From Putridiphycobacter sp965230195 (GTDB lineage: Bacteria; Bacteroidota; Bacteroidia; Flavobacteriales_D; Crocinitomicaceae): a stretch of 64,000 bases of DNA. The notes under the pieces were generated by a model. That model was not told the DNA's origin and did not search any database. It saw only the letters and a program-made list of their open reading frames with translations. How positions within the stretch are numbered: the first letter of the stretch is position 1; every line of letters starts with the position of its first letter. The position numbers and the translations under genes were made by a program. Of the stretch, positions 23,059 through 32,230 are shown in pieces. The stretch is taken from NCBI GenBank assembly GCA_965230195.1, contig OZ245997.1, forward strand, positions 3,100,001 through 3,164,000, read 5' to 3'.

Positions 23059-23913
23059 ATGATTAAACTGATTGAATGCCCAAGAGATGCTATGCAGGGC
23101 TTACACGACTTTATCCCTACTAAAACAAAAGCAAATTATATTAATACACTATTAGATGTAGGGTTTGATACAATTGATTTTGGAAGTTTTGTTTCACCAA
23201 AGGCAATACCACAACTTAAAGATACGGCTGAGGTTCTGGATCAACTTGATTTGTCAAATACTAAGTCAAAATTGCTGGCTATTATCGCTAATAAGCGTGG
23301 AGCAGAGGATGCTGTTAATTTTGAAGAAATCAATTATTTAGGGTTTCCTTTTTCAGTTTCAGAAACGTTTCAAAAACGAAATACTAACTCCACTATCGAT
23401 CAGTCGTTGTCACGTGTTGAAGAAATCCGTAATCTCTGTGATAAACATCAAAAAGAAATGGTAGTGTACCTATCTATGGCGTTCGGTAATCCTTATAACG
23501 ATCCGTGGGATGTTGATGTTGTGGCTAAATGGAGTGAAACATTACATGAAAAATTAAATATCAATATCCTGGCCTTATCTGACACTATTGGTGTATCAAA
23601 TCCTTCTAATATTGACTATTTATTTAAAAACCTGATTTCTGATCTCCCTGCTGTTGAATTCGGGGCACATTTACATTCAACTCCCGATACAGCTGTTGAA
23701 AAGGTTGATGCTGCAATAAAAGCAGGTTGTCAGCGATTTGACGGAGCCATTAAAGGATTTGGAGGCTGTCCTATGGCAGATGATGATTTAGTGGGTAATA
23801 TGCCAACCGAGACCATGTTAAACTATTTTATAAATAACAATATTGAAACAGGATTGGATATGTCAGCATTCAGTAAGTCTGAAAAGTTGGCAGGTTCCGT
23901 ATTCCCGATATAA
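23059..23913 (+). CDS. Hydroxymethylglutaryl-CoA lyase-like protein
   Basis: The 284-residue TIM-barrel protein of the HMGL family has the start motif IECPRDAMQGL, the metal-binding GAHLHSTPD and the signature GAIKGFGGCPMADDDLVGN with the family's active-site cysteine. HMG-CoA lyase splits HMG-CoA into acetoacetate and acetyl-CoA at the end of leucine breakdown. The first motif differs from the textbook VGPRDGLQNE (ECPRDAMQG here), a form I associate with Bacteroidota; the substrate could differ. It is translationally close to pyrD (3 bases) and 11 bases ahead of the DUF2807 gene. Confidence 0.85.
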   Translation: MIKLIECPRDAMQGLHDFIPTKTKANYINTLLDVGFDTIDFGSFVSPKAIPQLKDTAEVLDQLDLSNTKSKLLAIIANKRGAEDAVNFEEINYLGFPFSVSETFQKRNTNSTIDQSLSRVEEIRNLCDKHQKEMVVYLSMAFGNPYNDPWDVDVVAKWSETLHEKLNINILALSDTIGVSNPSNIDYLFKNLISDLPAVEFGAHLHSTPDTAVEKVDAAIKAGCQRFDGAIKGFGGCPMADDDLVGNMPTETMLNYFINNNIETGLDMSAFSKSEKLAGSVFPI

Positions 23914-23924
23914 AACAATAAATT

Positions 23925-24623
23925 ATGAAGCATATTTATTTATTGCTGGCATTATTAACATACCATTTCGCAGGTATTTCCGGTCAGTTTACAATCCATC
24001 CGGAAGACTTTAACAAACTCGAGGTTTTAGGGAATTATTCTATTAAACTAATAAAATCTGACAGCAATAAGTTGGTTATTGATAATAAGGATTTAAAGGT
24101 TGAAGATGAAGAAATATTGGCAAAGGTGTACGACGGGACCTTAAAGATTCAAATTCAACTGGATAATTATACGAAACGTAATATTTCAATGGTACTATAT
24201 TACAAGGCTATAGATGATATTTCAGCCAGACGAGGGGCTATTATTGAAGCAGGTTCAATGAAAATGGATGAGCTTTCTATTTTTGTAAATTCGGGAGGTA
24301 AGGTTAAGTTAGATGCTGAGGTAAAAAAAGTTAATGTTTCAATTAAGTCAGGAGGTTCAGTTAAAATTAAAGGTTTAGCTGATCATGCCAATTTTGATGT
24401 TCAAATGGGGGGAATGATTGGCGCTTCGTTTTTTAATGTTAAGTTTGTTAACGCTTCAGTGCAAATGGGTGGAGAAATAATTTTAAATGCCCTTGAAGAG
24501 CTAAACGCCGAGGTAAAAGCAGGTGGAGAGATTAGTTATAAGGGTGAACCTAAAAAAGTTAATGAATCTGTGAAGTTGGGAGGAAGCATTGAAAAACTCG
24601 AAACAACAAAGGATGAAAATTAA
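23925..24623 (+). CDS. DUF2807 (GIN-domain) exported protein
   Basis: The 232-residue protein has a signal peptide (ends SGQ) and a head-GIN/DUF2807 domain. This is a beta-helix-like ladder of short repeats with the recurring theme xVxxxxGGxIxx: ISARRGAIIEAG, IFVNSGGKVKLDA, VSIKSGGSVKIKG, FDVQMGGMIGAS, ASVQMGGEIILN, AEVKAGGEISYKG, ESVKLGGSIEKL. Such proteins are common at the Bacteroidota cell surface or periplasm; the role is unknown. It lies in the middle of the pyrD operon; the next gene begins inside its last codons. Confidence 0.85.
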   Translation: MKHIYLLLALLTYHFAGISGQFTIHPEDFNKLEVLGNYSIKLIKSDSNKLVIDNKDLKVEDEEILAKVYDGTLKIQIQLDNYTKRNISMVLYYKAIDDISARRGAIIEAGSMKMDELSIFVNSGGKVKLDAEVKKVNVSIKSGGSVKIKGLADHANFDVQMGGMIGASFFNVKFVNASVQMGGEIILNALEELNAEVKAGGEISYKGEPKKVNESVKLGGSIEKLETTKDEN

Positions 24624-25206
24624 TTTTATTTCACTAATCGCACTTATTTTCTTTTTTTCCTGTCGTGGAACTGATACTCCGGAAATTGATGAAGCAAGTG
24701 CTATTCCTACTGATACTGTGTTGGTAGAGAATGATTATCCGCCACTGACAGATCCTATTGTTTTAGAGGTTATGGAATCATTGCAAATTTGCTCATTACA
24801 GGATACTAACACTATTTTACCGGATTGTGATGCCAGTAATTTTAGAGTTTTCCCTTTAGGACCGGATATTAAATCGGAAAAAGGGTTCATACTCGAAATG
24901 AAAGAAGGTGTGTTTAATTCACCCGTCAAGCAGGTAATGGTCATTCAAAAATCATTCAATAAGTATAAAATTGTAAATCGTTACCTGGGCTTTTTGATTG
25001 AGTACAGAACATTAAATACTGAATACAACCATTTGTTGATTGGTTACAAAGATATTGAGATGGGGTTGATAGCTATTCGCCACGAATGGCATAAAGAGAA
25101 CTATCAACCGGTTGACGTGGAAGAAATTAACGGTTACTATATCAAAGAAGAATATAAAGATTCGATAAACGATCTTTTCCTTGAAAATTTTAATGCAGGT
25201 TACTAG
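24613..25206 (+). CDS. Lipoprotein of unknown function
   Basis: I chose the ATG at 24613 (MKINFISLIALIFFFSC), which begins directly with the signal sequence; an ATG at 24589 would put eight charged residues before it. The product has 197 residues with lipobox FFSC, then an acidic linker, then a mixed alpha/beta domain with VMVIQKSFNKYKIVNRYLG and an end rich in acidic residues. It overlaps the DUF2807 gene by 11 bases. No family was recognised. Confidence 0.65.
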   Translation: MKINFISLIALIFFFSCRGTDTPEIDEASAIPTDTVLVENDYPPLTDPIVLEVMESLQICSLQDTNTILPDCDASNFRVFPLGPDIKSEKGFILEMKEGVFNSPVKQVMVIQKSFNKYKIVNRYLGFLIEYRTLNTEYNHLLIGYKDIEMGLIAIRHEWHKENYQPVDVEEINGYYIKEEYKDSINDLFLENFNAGY

Positions 25207-25678
25207 AATAGCCATATTGCTGTTATTGATTACGGTAATGTCCGGCTGTAAGGTTGATGCCGTAAAAGTTGATATTATTCCCTATGAGTTGATTCATGAC
25301 AACAGTTCAAAAGTATGGTTATTAAAACACCAGATTGTTAATGGAAAGGAAACGGTACCAAAGAATAGAATGGATAGATGGGTTATAGTATTTTACCGAG
25401 ATAATTCCTTTGTTTTAAGTGACCTTAAAGATTTTGGTAAGTTTAGTGCCTATCAGGGGCGGTTTTCAGTATCAAATAATCCTAAAACATTAACATTGTA
25501 TTGGGAAACCGGTGATATCTTCAAATATAATTTGACTGAGGTCAGCCATTCAAGCCTGAAATTTAATGTTACCAACGGGGATCAATTCATAGAGTATGAG
25601 TATACCACTATGGATAAGCGTGTTAAAAAAAATGATGTATTAAAAGAAGAACAGTATGAAGAATCGGTTTTTTATTAG
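25193..25678 (+). CDS. Small lipoprotein, lipocalin-like fold likely
   Basis: I chose the ATG at 25193 (MQVTRIAILLLLITVMSGC); the upstream in-frame start is a TTG. The 161-residue product has lipobox MSGC, then a beta-rich domain: SSKVWLLKHQIVNGK, RWVIVFYRDNSFVLSD, GRFSVSNNPKTLTLYWETG, SLKFNVTNGDQFIEYEY. This strand order is that of Bacteroidota lipocalin-like (lipocalin_4/5) lipoproteins, a comparison by pattern only. It overlaps its upstream neighbour by 14 bases and the next gene by 23. Confidence 0.65.
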   Translation: MQVTRIAILLLLITVMSGCKVDAVKVDIIPYELIHDNSSKVWLLKHQIVNGKETVPKNRMDRWVIVFYRDNSFVLSDLKDFGKFSAYQGRFSVSNNPKTLTLYWETGDIFKYNLTEVSHSSLKFNVTNGDQFIEYEYTTMDKRVKKNDVLKEEQYEESVFY

Positions 25679-26675
25679 TATTTGCTTTAGTTTAATCTTT
25701 TTGGGATGTGCGAAGCTGGAATACACGCTAGACTATAATGGAACCAGTCAATCAGGGAAACATGCCAGAGGTGTGGATATTAAAGGATCGAAGATTATTA
25801 TTTCAGGATATAAAGGAGCGGTTACAATAATTGATAAATCTACAGATCAGTACTATAAAATCAAGGATTCTATAGCAAATATGGAAGATTTCAGGGATGT
25901 CTATTTATTCAAGGATTTTTCATATGTGACAATCAATTCAGGTGATACTGCGGCTATAATACTGGACCGGTACAATAAGGCAAAGCGACGCTTTTACAGA
26001 CCCGGATTATTTTTGGATGGGATGGATTTTTGGGAAGATGATAAAACCGGGTTGATTTTTGGAGATCCGATAAGAGGAGAATTAGTGATTTTAAAAACAG
26101 ATAACCGTGGAGAAAGATGGTATTCTGTTGCTCCAAAAAATATTCCTGATGCAATTAAAGGAGAGGCTGGTTTTGCAGCAAGTGGTACCGGAATTCAGTT
26201 ATTGGAAGATTCTGTAGCCTATATCGGAACAGGTGGTGGAGATACCGCCAGATTGTATAAATCAGTTGATAAAGGTGAGCACTGGCAGGTGTTTAATACA
26301 CCTATGAAGTCTGGTGGAAGCTTTGGCATCTATTCACTTCATTTTTGGAATCAAAGCGAAGGTATAATCACCGGAGGGAGTTATAAAGACTCAACTTACA
26401 ATAAAAAAATAGCATTTTTAACCCTTAACGGAGGTCATGATTGGTTGAATATCAGTAAAGGATTACCGGGTTATATGAGCTGCGTAAACTCAAATAAAGA
26501 CGGGAGTTTGATTGTGGTAACCGGTCGTTCCGGGACTTATTATTCCCTCAATAAAGGAAAATCATGGAAAGTATTGACCAATCAGGCTTTCTATACGGTT
26601 AAAATAGACCAGAACCTGATTGTTCTCAGTGGAAAAAACGGTAAATTAAAAATTTACAAATACGTGATACCGTAA
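25656..26675 (+). CDS. Lipoprotein with Ycf48/BNR-like beta-propeller
   Basis: The 339-residue protein has a signal peptide with lipobox (FLGC). The body is a beta-propeller with BNR/Ycf48-type repeats: GERWYSVAPKNIP, GEHWQVFNTPMKSGG, GHDWLNISKGLPG and GKSWKVLTNQAF, each of the form s.D.G..W......  Such propellers serve as binding scaffolds; the ligand is unknown. It is last gene of the pyrD-lipoprotein operon and converges with the gene at 26679 with only 3 bases between them. Confidence 0.8.
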   Translation: MKNRFFISICFSLIFLGCAKLEYTLDYNGTSQSGKHARGVDIKGSKIIISGYKGAVTIIDKSTDQYYKIKDSIANMEDFRDVYLFKDFSYVTINSGDTAAIILDRYNKAKRRFYRPGLFLDGMDFWEDDKTGLIFGDPIRGELVILKTDNRGERWYSVAPKNIPDAIKGEAGFAASGTGIQLLEDSVAYIGTGGGDTARLYKSVDKGEHWQVFNTPMKSGGSFGIYSLHFWNQSEGIITGGSYKDSTYNKKIAFLTLNGGHDWLNISKGLPGYMSCVNSNKDGSLIVVTGRSGTYYSLNKGKSWKVLTNQAFYTVKIDQNLIVLSGKNGKLKIYKYVIP

Positions 26676-26678
26676 GAA

Positions 26679-27098
26679 TTAATGCCTTGCTAAGACATAA
26701 AGAACAGATCTCTTTTTTGCTTTTTTAGCAGTCTTGTAATTAAACTTTATCTTTTTGATGATACGCTTGTTACCTGGCAGATCAAATACACGTGATTCAG
26801 CATTCTTCTTGAACTTCTGTTTGATTACAATATTTTTCTGATCACCATTTCTAAAAACAATATTTACATTTCTGACATATAAAGGGGCATTTGCAACCCT
26901 AAATTTTATCTTGGTAAATACGCCTTCTGATGCGCCAACTATCAATTCATCATGATCAGCCGTCATATTAACTTTCTTTTCACCAAGAAGTACCCAATCA
27001 GCTTCAGATTGAATAGTTTTGGAGGTTGTAAATGAAAATGTGATGCCTGCGATAATAATGAAAAGCAGCGGGTTGACTTTGTTTATTATGGCTTTCAT
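26679..27098 (-). CDS. Small exported protein, DUF2541-like
   Basis: The 139-residue protein has a signal peptide or N-terminal anchor (NPLLFIIIAGITFSFTTS). The mature part has the order WVLLGEKKVNM, DELIVGASEGVFTKIKFRVANAPLYV, VNIVFRNGDQKNIVI, ESRVFDLPGNKRIIKKIKFNYKT, which resembles DUF2541 (YaaI-like) periplasmic proteins. The end is strongly basic. It is monocistronic and convergent with the propeller lipoprotein. Family assignment is from memory of the pattern, so moderate. Confidence 0.6.
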   Translation of the reverse strand: MKAIINKVNPLLFIIIAGITFSFTTSKTIQSEADWVLLGEKKVNMTADHDELIVGASEGVFTKIKFRVANAPLYVRNVNIVFRNGDQKNIVIKQKFKKNAESRVFDLPGNKRIIKKIKFNYKTAKKAKKRSVLYVLARH

Positions 27099-27237
27099 TG
27101 AAATACAATTTAGTTCTTATCAAATGTATGAAAAAAAAATTATTTTTAAAATCTTAGGTTCAAATCGTATGCCAAAACATTAATTGTTTGAAAGTGCAGT
27201 ATTTAACAGGTTTCTGTTGAGAAGTGAAACAGCTTAA

Positions 27238-27269
27238 TTTGGAATTTATTTAAATAAAGACTAAATTTA
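27238..27269 (+). promoter_or_regulatory. Promoter of the DUF1800-DUF1501 operon
   Basis: TTTG (27238-27241) is followed by 20 bases and then TAAATTTA (27262-27269), a one-mismatch TAnnTTTG box, 17 bases before the ATG at 27287. Confidence 0.4.
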
Positions 27270-27286
27270 ATACAAAATTATTCCGA

Positions 27287-29095
27287 ATGAGTTCATTAAA
27301 ATACAATGTCATAAGCATCCTTATATGCTTTTTCATTTCGGCGAATTATGCGCAAAGCCAGACCTATATTGGTGCTGGACACAATAATGACGTTATTGTT
27401 ACTTCAAGTAGTAATTTTCAATTATATCCTGGTGCTTATACTGCATCTGCCCAAAAAACAATTGATGGCAGTGGTATGGAAGGTGACTTAATGGAGGCAG
27501 CCCGGTTTCTTTCCCAGGCTACTTTCGGAGGAACTGAAGAGGAAATAGAATCGGTTGCAAATATAGGTATTGATAAATGGTTAGCTAACCAATTCAGTAT
27601 GCCAGCCACTTTAATTGCTGATTCTGTACAAGCAATGCATAGTCAGGGATTAGATAACTATGTAGCTAATGGCGGAGACTCTTCAAACTATGCCAGTTTC
27701 CCTTCGTGGCGACATTTTGATTATGCCTGGTGGAATAATACAATGTTGGCAAAAGATCAGTTACGGCAAAGGATGGCTTATGCGTTAAGTCAAACTCTGG
27801 TTATATCCACTCAGGGTAATCTGGCAGGATATGGAGATGCAATAGGTTACTATTATGACATTTTACTTAAGAATGCTTTCGGGAATTATAAAGATATTCT
27901 GACAGAAGTTTCTCTAAGCGTACCAATGGGAAGTTATTTAAGTCATTTAAATAATCCTAAAACTGATGCAGTAAATAATATTCATCCGGACGAAAATTAC
28001 GCCCGGGAGATCATGCAATTATTTTCCATTGGATTGTATCAATTAAATATTGATGGTTCAATTCAGGTAGATGGAAACAATGTACCAATTCCAACATACG
28101 ATAATAATGATATCAAAGAATTAGCTAAAGTTTTTACAGGGTTGAGTGTCGGACAAAGACGTGATGACGGAAACCTGTATTTTTACCTTGGTATATGGTC
28201 TGCCGATTTTAGTGTACCAATGATCATGTATGAAGATTTCCATGAACAGGGGCAAAAAACAATATTGGATGGTCATGTTATTCCGGCTGGTCAAACCGGG
28301 ATGGAAGATATTGAAGATGCAATAGATTATTTGTTTAATCATCCAAATGTAGGGCCTTTTCTGGCAAGACAACTCATACAACACTTTGTAAAATCCAATC
28401 CAACACCGGCATATATTCAAGCCGTTGCTGAAAAATTTAATGATAACGGGTCAGGAGTAAGAGGAGACATGAAAGCTGTGTTGAACGCTGTTCTTACAAA
28501 TCCTGAAGCAAGAGAATGTAGCTGGATAACGGATCCCAGCCAGGGGAAATTACGTGAACCGGCATTGCGTTTTACGCAATTTGCAAGATATTTTGGTGGA
28601 TTCACACCACATAATGGCAGGTATTGGAATTATGGTTCCTTTTTTAGAGACAGAGTCGCTCAACACCCATTACATTCACCAACCGTATTTAACTTCTTTG
28701 GTCCTGATTTTACACCAAATGGCCCTATTTCGGATAATGGAATGGTTGGCCCTGAGTTTGAAATTCACAATACTAATACCAGCATTGGTTATGCTGATAT
28801 GGTCTATTACTGGGTAGAATCGGAGTTGCTGTTTCTGTCTTACAACTCTGATGCCCTTGAAAGTAATATCGTATTAACTGATTTAACCAGCTTGTTGGAA
28901 CTGGCAAAAGATGAAGATGCTTTGCTGGATCACCTTGACCTGAATCTTTGTAATGGAGAATTGTCCGATCATACACGGCAAATTATAAAGTCAACATTAG
29001 GTCAGTTCGATCAGACATTGAGCAGTATAGAAAGTAAAATCCGACTGACCACATATTTAATAATGATTAGTCCCGACTACGTAGTCGCAAAATAA
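27287..29095 (+). CDS. DUF1800 family exported protein
   Basis: The 602-residue protein has a signal peptide (ending AQSQ). The DUF1800 hallmark begins near residue 64: EAARFLSQATFGGTEEEI, then IDKWLANQF, RQRMAYALSQTLVIS, NPKTDAVNNIHPDENYAREIMQLFSIGLYQL, and NHPNVGPFLARQLIQHFVKSNP. The family is widespread in Bacteroidota and Planctomycetes, almost always next to a DUF1501 gene as here (12 bases downstream). The biochemical role is unknown. The first ~45 residues of the mature protein are Ser/Thr-rich. The following T9SS-sorted protein suggests a surface complex. Confidence 0.9.
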   Translation: MSSLKYNVISILICFFISANYAQSQTYIGAGHNNDVIVTSSSNFQLYPGAYTASAQKTIDGSGMEGDLMEAARFLSQATFGGTEEEIESVANIGIDKWLANQFSMPATLIADSVQAMHSQGLDNYVANGGDSSNYASFPSWRHFDYAWWNNTMLAKDQLRQRMAYALSQTLVISTQGNLAGYGDAIGYYYDILLKNAFGNYKDILTEVSLSVPMGSYLSHLNNPKTDAVNNIHPDENYAREIMQLFSIGLYQLNIDGSIQVDGNNVPIPTYDNNDIKELAKVFTGLSVGQRRDDGNLYFYLGIWSADFSVPMIMYEDFHEQGQKTILDGHVIPAGQTGMEDIEDAIDYLFNHPNVGPFLARQLIQHFVKSNPTPAYIQAVAEKFNDNGSGVRGDMKAVLNAVLTNPEARECSWITDPSQGKLREPALRFTQFARYFGGFTPHNGRYWNYGSFFRDRVAQHPLHSPTVFNFFGPDFTPNGPISDNGMVGPEFEIHNTNTSIGYADMVYYWVESELLFLSYNSDALESNIVLTDLTSLLELAKDEDALLDHLDLNLCNGELSDHTRQIIKSTLGQFDQTLSSIESKIRLTTYLIMISPDYVVAK

Positions 29096-29107
29096 ATTGA
29101 ATTAGAC

Positions 29108-30508
29108 ATGGTAGATAAACGAAATAATTCGCGTCGAAACTTTATTAAGCAGGCCAGTTTGGCTGCACTAGGCTTATCTGCTCCGGCTTCGGCAATGGTT
29201 CAGTTTAAAGCCTTAAATGCTATGATGAGTAGTGCACCTGCTCCTCCGGCATTCGGAAATTATAAAGCCCTTGTTTTCGTTTTCCTTCACGGAGGAAACG
29301 ACTCTTTTAATATGTTGATGCCCCGAACTAATACAGAGTATAATCATTATGCAACCACAAGATCGAATCTGTCCATTGCACAAAATGATATGCTGAGTAT
29401 TGACTCCGGTAACTTTGGTTTACATCCTAATTTACCAGATGTTAAACAAATGTATGATAATGGGGATGTAGCATTTATCAGTAATATTGGAACATTGATT
29501 GAGCCAACTACTGTGACTCAATATCAGAATGGAACAGTTCCAATTCCATTGGGCTTATTTTCGCATTTAGATCAGTACAATCATTGGCAATCCGCTCAAC
29601 CGGATGTTAGAAGTAATAAAGGATGGGGTGGAAGAATAGCAGATTTAATCGGATCAACTAATATTAACCAGAATATTTCAATGAATATTTCATTGTCAGG
29701 GTCTAATATATTCCAGTTCGGAAATAATACAGTTGAATTCAGTATGACCAGAAGTGGTCCTAAGCTGCCACTGAATTACTATTCTACATGGGGACATAAT
29801 GAGGAGAGAAGACAATTAACGGACAGTTTATTGTATCATAGTTATAATGATCCTTTCCAAAAAACATATGCTGATACTTTCAGGCAAGCTTTGGAGGCAG
29901 GGGAGGAATTTAAACAAGCTGTAGATGCATTGACCCCTTTCAATACTACTTTTTCGAACGTAAGATTATCCGAGGAGATGGAAATGATCGCAAAATCTAT
30001 TGCTGTAAGAAATACTTTAGGTTTTGAGCGTCAGATTTTCTTTGTGAGATACGGTGGATGGGATCACCACGATAACCTTTTAGTTGATCATGCTGCAGGA
30101 ATGGCAGTTGTCAACAATGCTTTAAATGAATTTAAAGCAGTATTGGATGAAATGGGAATGTTTAATGATGTAACCACTTTTGTGGGATCAGAATTTGCAA
30201 GAACCTTAACCTCTAATGGGAATGGAAGTGATCATGCCTGGGGAGGTAATACAATGGTAATGGGAGGTAATGTTATAGGGAATCAGATTTACGGTACTTA
30301 TCCTTCTCTCCAAATTGGTAACCCTGATTATTTAAATGGTGGGGTTATTGTACCAACAACCGCAACCGATTCATTATTTTCCGAATTGGCATTATGGTAC
30401 GGTTTGGATCCTGCAGATTTACCTACGATTTTCCCTAACCTTGGGAATTTCCATAATATTAATACAATTTCAACAACGAATCCGCCAATAGGTTTCATGA
30501 ATATGTAA
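29108..30508 (+). CDS. DUF1501 family protein with Tat signal
   Basis: The 466-residue protein has a twin-arginine signal (SRRNFIKQASLAALGL), so it is probably exported folded. The DUF1501 body, related to alkaline-phosphatase/sulfatase folds, shows VFVFLHGGNDSFNMLMP near residue 57, LFSHLDQYNHWQSAQP, KGWGGRIAD, YGGWDHHDN and SEFARTLTSNGNGSDHAWGG, which are the expected metal-site-like segments. Function is not established for the family. It is middle gene of a three-gene operon and is found with DUF1800 in most genomes that carry it. Confidence 0.92.
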   Translation: MVDKRNNSRRNFIKQASLAALGLSAPASAMVQFKALNAMMSSAPAPPAFGNYKALVFVFLHGGNDSFNMLMPRTNTEYNHYATTRSNLSIAQNDMLSIDSGNFGLHPNLPDVKQMYDNGDVAFISNIGTLIEPTTVTQYQNGTVPIPLGLFSHLDQYNHWQSAQPDVRSNKGWGGRIADLIGSTNINQNISMNISLSGSNIFQFGNNTVEFSMTRSGPKLPLNYYSTWGHNEERRQLTDSLLYHSYNDPFQKTYADTFRQALEAGEEFKQAVDALTPFNTTFSNVRLSEEMEMIAKSIAVRNTLGFERQIFFVRYGGWDHHDNLLVDHAAGMAVVNNALNEFKAVLDEMGMFNDVTTFVGSEFARTLTSNGNGSDHAWGGNTMVMGGNVIGNQIYGTYPSLQIGNPDYLNGGVIVPTTATDSLFSELALWYGLDPADLPTIFPNLGNFHNINTISTTNPPIGFMNM

Positions 30509-30512
30509 AAGA

Positions 30513-31316
30513 ATGAAAAGATTAGTTTTAATAGCAGTGATTTTCCTCTTAGCTCATCATAGCTATAGTCAATGTTACCCCGACCGGCATAATTCCGCCT
30601 GGTTTGATGGATGGATATCGTGTGAAATCAGTCCTAATCCAAATACTGATCGTGATTCAACACATTGGATTATGTATAGTTTTGGGGCCCTGTATGAAAT
30701 GAATACATTCGAAATCTGGAATGTTAATGCACCCGAATTATTAGACTATGGTATTAAAACTGCAGCAATTGATTATTCAGTGGATGGAATAGAATGGCAT
30801 ACTTTTGACACAGTATCTGTTGCACAAGGCATAGGAGAGAACGAGTATGAAGGACAACAATTATTGGATTTTAATGGTGCTGAGGCCCGATTTTTATTAA
30901 TCACTGCTTTGGAATCATATGGTTCAAATTGTGCCGGCTTTGCCGAAATGAGATTAGCTGTTGACTCTGTTAAGGTTAAAGATCCTGATATTGTAGATGG
31001 AGGAGAACCATTTCCTGTTATTCCTGATCCAACTGACACTACCGTGACAGAAAACGACTCGATTTGTATTACTGCAGATGTATATCCTAATCCAATGGTA
31101 GATGATAAATTATTCATTACTCTGAAAACACAATGTGTTCACTCAGTAAACTATAGTTTAACAGATGCTACCGGAAGGGTAATTATCAATAATACACCAA
31201 TTGGTGTAGGCGAAACTATTGAAATTCTGGATGGTACTAAACTTTCTACGGGTGTATATTTCATAAAACTGAGTTCCAATTACGCGGCCACCAAGTATAA
31301 AGTGGTTAAGTATTAA
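30513..31316 (+). CDS. T9SS-sorted surface protein with discoidin-like domain
   Basis: The 267-residue protein has a signal peptide (ends YSQ). A discoidin/F5-8C-like domain (residues ~20-155) follows: HNSAWFDGWISCEIS, HWIMYSFGALYEMNTFEIWNV, IDYSVDGIEWHTFDT, ARFLLITALESYG. After a Pro/Thr linker, the C-terminal ~80 residues are a type A sorting domain (DVYPNPMVDDKLFI ... LSTGVYFIKLSS). It should be exported by T9SS and bind carbohydrate or another surface ligand. It starts 4 bases after the DUF1501 gene, and the trio probably works together at the cell surface. Confidence 0.85.
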   Translation: MKRLVLIAVIFLLAHHSYSQCYPDRHNSAWFDGWISCEISPNPNTDRDSTHWIMYSFGALYEMNTFEIWNVNAPELLDYGIKTAAIDYSVDGIEWHTFDTVSVAQGIGENEYEGQQLLDFNGAEARFLLITALESYGSNCAGFAEMRLAVDSVKVKDPDIVDGGEPFPVIPDPTDTTVTENDSICITADVYPNPMVDDKLFITLKTQCVHSVNYSLTDATGRVIINNTPIGVGETIEILDGTKLSTGVYFIKLSSNYAATKYKVVKY

Positions 31317-31456
31317 TTATAGCCCTCTTTTTTAGAAACTACATGTTATAATTAATGGACAGTGGCATTCTCAGGTGTCTGTCCTGATCTGAACTTATTC
31401 CTTTAAACAGATATCGAAAATTTATTTCTTATCTTCGCGTTCGAGATCATTGAAAC

Positions 31457-32230
31457 ATGAAAAAAATATATAAGTTTTTATTAAATAAACTACCGCGACC
31501 ACTTCTGATACGGTTAAGTTATGTTTTTAAAATATTTGCTCCATTAGTGTATCGTGGAGATAATGTAGAGTGTCCCGTATGTGAAAAATCCTTTAGTAAA
31601 TTTCTGTCTTACGGATCAAATGTAGCTCACCGGGAAAACGTACTTTGTCCTTACGATCTCACCCTTGAACGTCACCGGGTTATGTGGCTGTATTTAAAAC
31701 GTAAAACAGACTTCTTCACTAAAAAAGGATTAGAAGTGATGCACATTGCGCCCGAACAGTGTTTTCACAGCATTTTTAAAAAGCAGGAAAATTTACAATA
31801 TACTACTGGTGATTTGCTGTCACCTATTGCTGATTTACATTTTGACCTTCATGACATTCCTTTAGAAGACGATCAATATGAAGTGATTTTCTGTAATCAT
31901 GTCATGGAGCATGTAAAGGATGATTTACAATGTATGAAGGAATTGTATAGAATCATGAAACCTGGTGGTTGGGGTATCATGCAGGTTCCAATCGACTCCA
32001 GTCGAAATGAAACTTACGAAGATTGGTCGATTACAAGTCCCGAGGAGAGAGAAAAACATTTTTGGCAATACGATCATGTCAGGCTATATGGATTGAATTA
32101 CCCAAAACGTCTGGAAGAAGCTGGTTTCACTGTTGAAATTGTTGATTTTTCAAAAGAATTAAAGCCTGAAGTATTCGACCGGTATAGAATTCCTAAGGAA
32201 GAACTGTTGTACGTAGTTAGAAAAAACTAA
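31457..32230 (+). CDS. SAM-dependent methyltransferase with zinc-finger-like N-terminus
   Basis: The 257-residue class I methyltransferase has an N-terminal region (~39-75) CPVCEKSFSKFL...LCPYDLTLERHR that corresponds to the zinc ribbon preceding this methyltransferase family. The fourth Cys is replaced by Asp67 (ligands C39, C42, C64, D67). The SAM-binding core shows LEVMHIAPEQ, YTTGDLLSP, FDLHDIPLEDDQYEVIFCNHVMEHV and MKPGGWGIMQVPID. The substrate is unknown; relatives sit in cell-surface polysaccharide clusters. It is transcribed alone and overlaps the convergent SBBP gene by four bases. Confidence 0.85.
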   Translation: MKKIYKFLLNKLPRPLLIRLSYVFKIFAPLVYRGDNVECPVCEKSFSKFLSYGSNVAHRENVLCPYDLTLERHRVMWLYLKRKTDFFTKKGLEVMHIAPEQCFHSIFKKQENLQYTTGDLLSPIADLHFDLHDIPLEDDQYEVIFCNHVMEHVKDDLQCMKELYRIMKPGGWGIMQVPIDSSRNETYEDWSITSPEEREKHFWQYDHVRLYGLNYPKRLEEAGFTVEIVDFSKELKPEVFDRYRIPKEELLYVVRKN

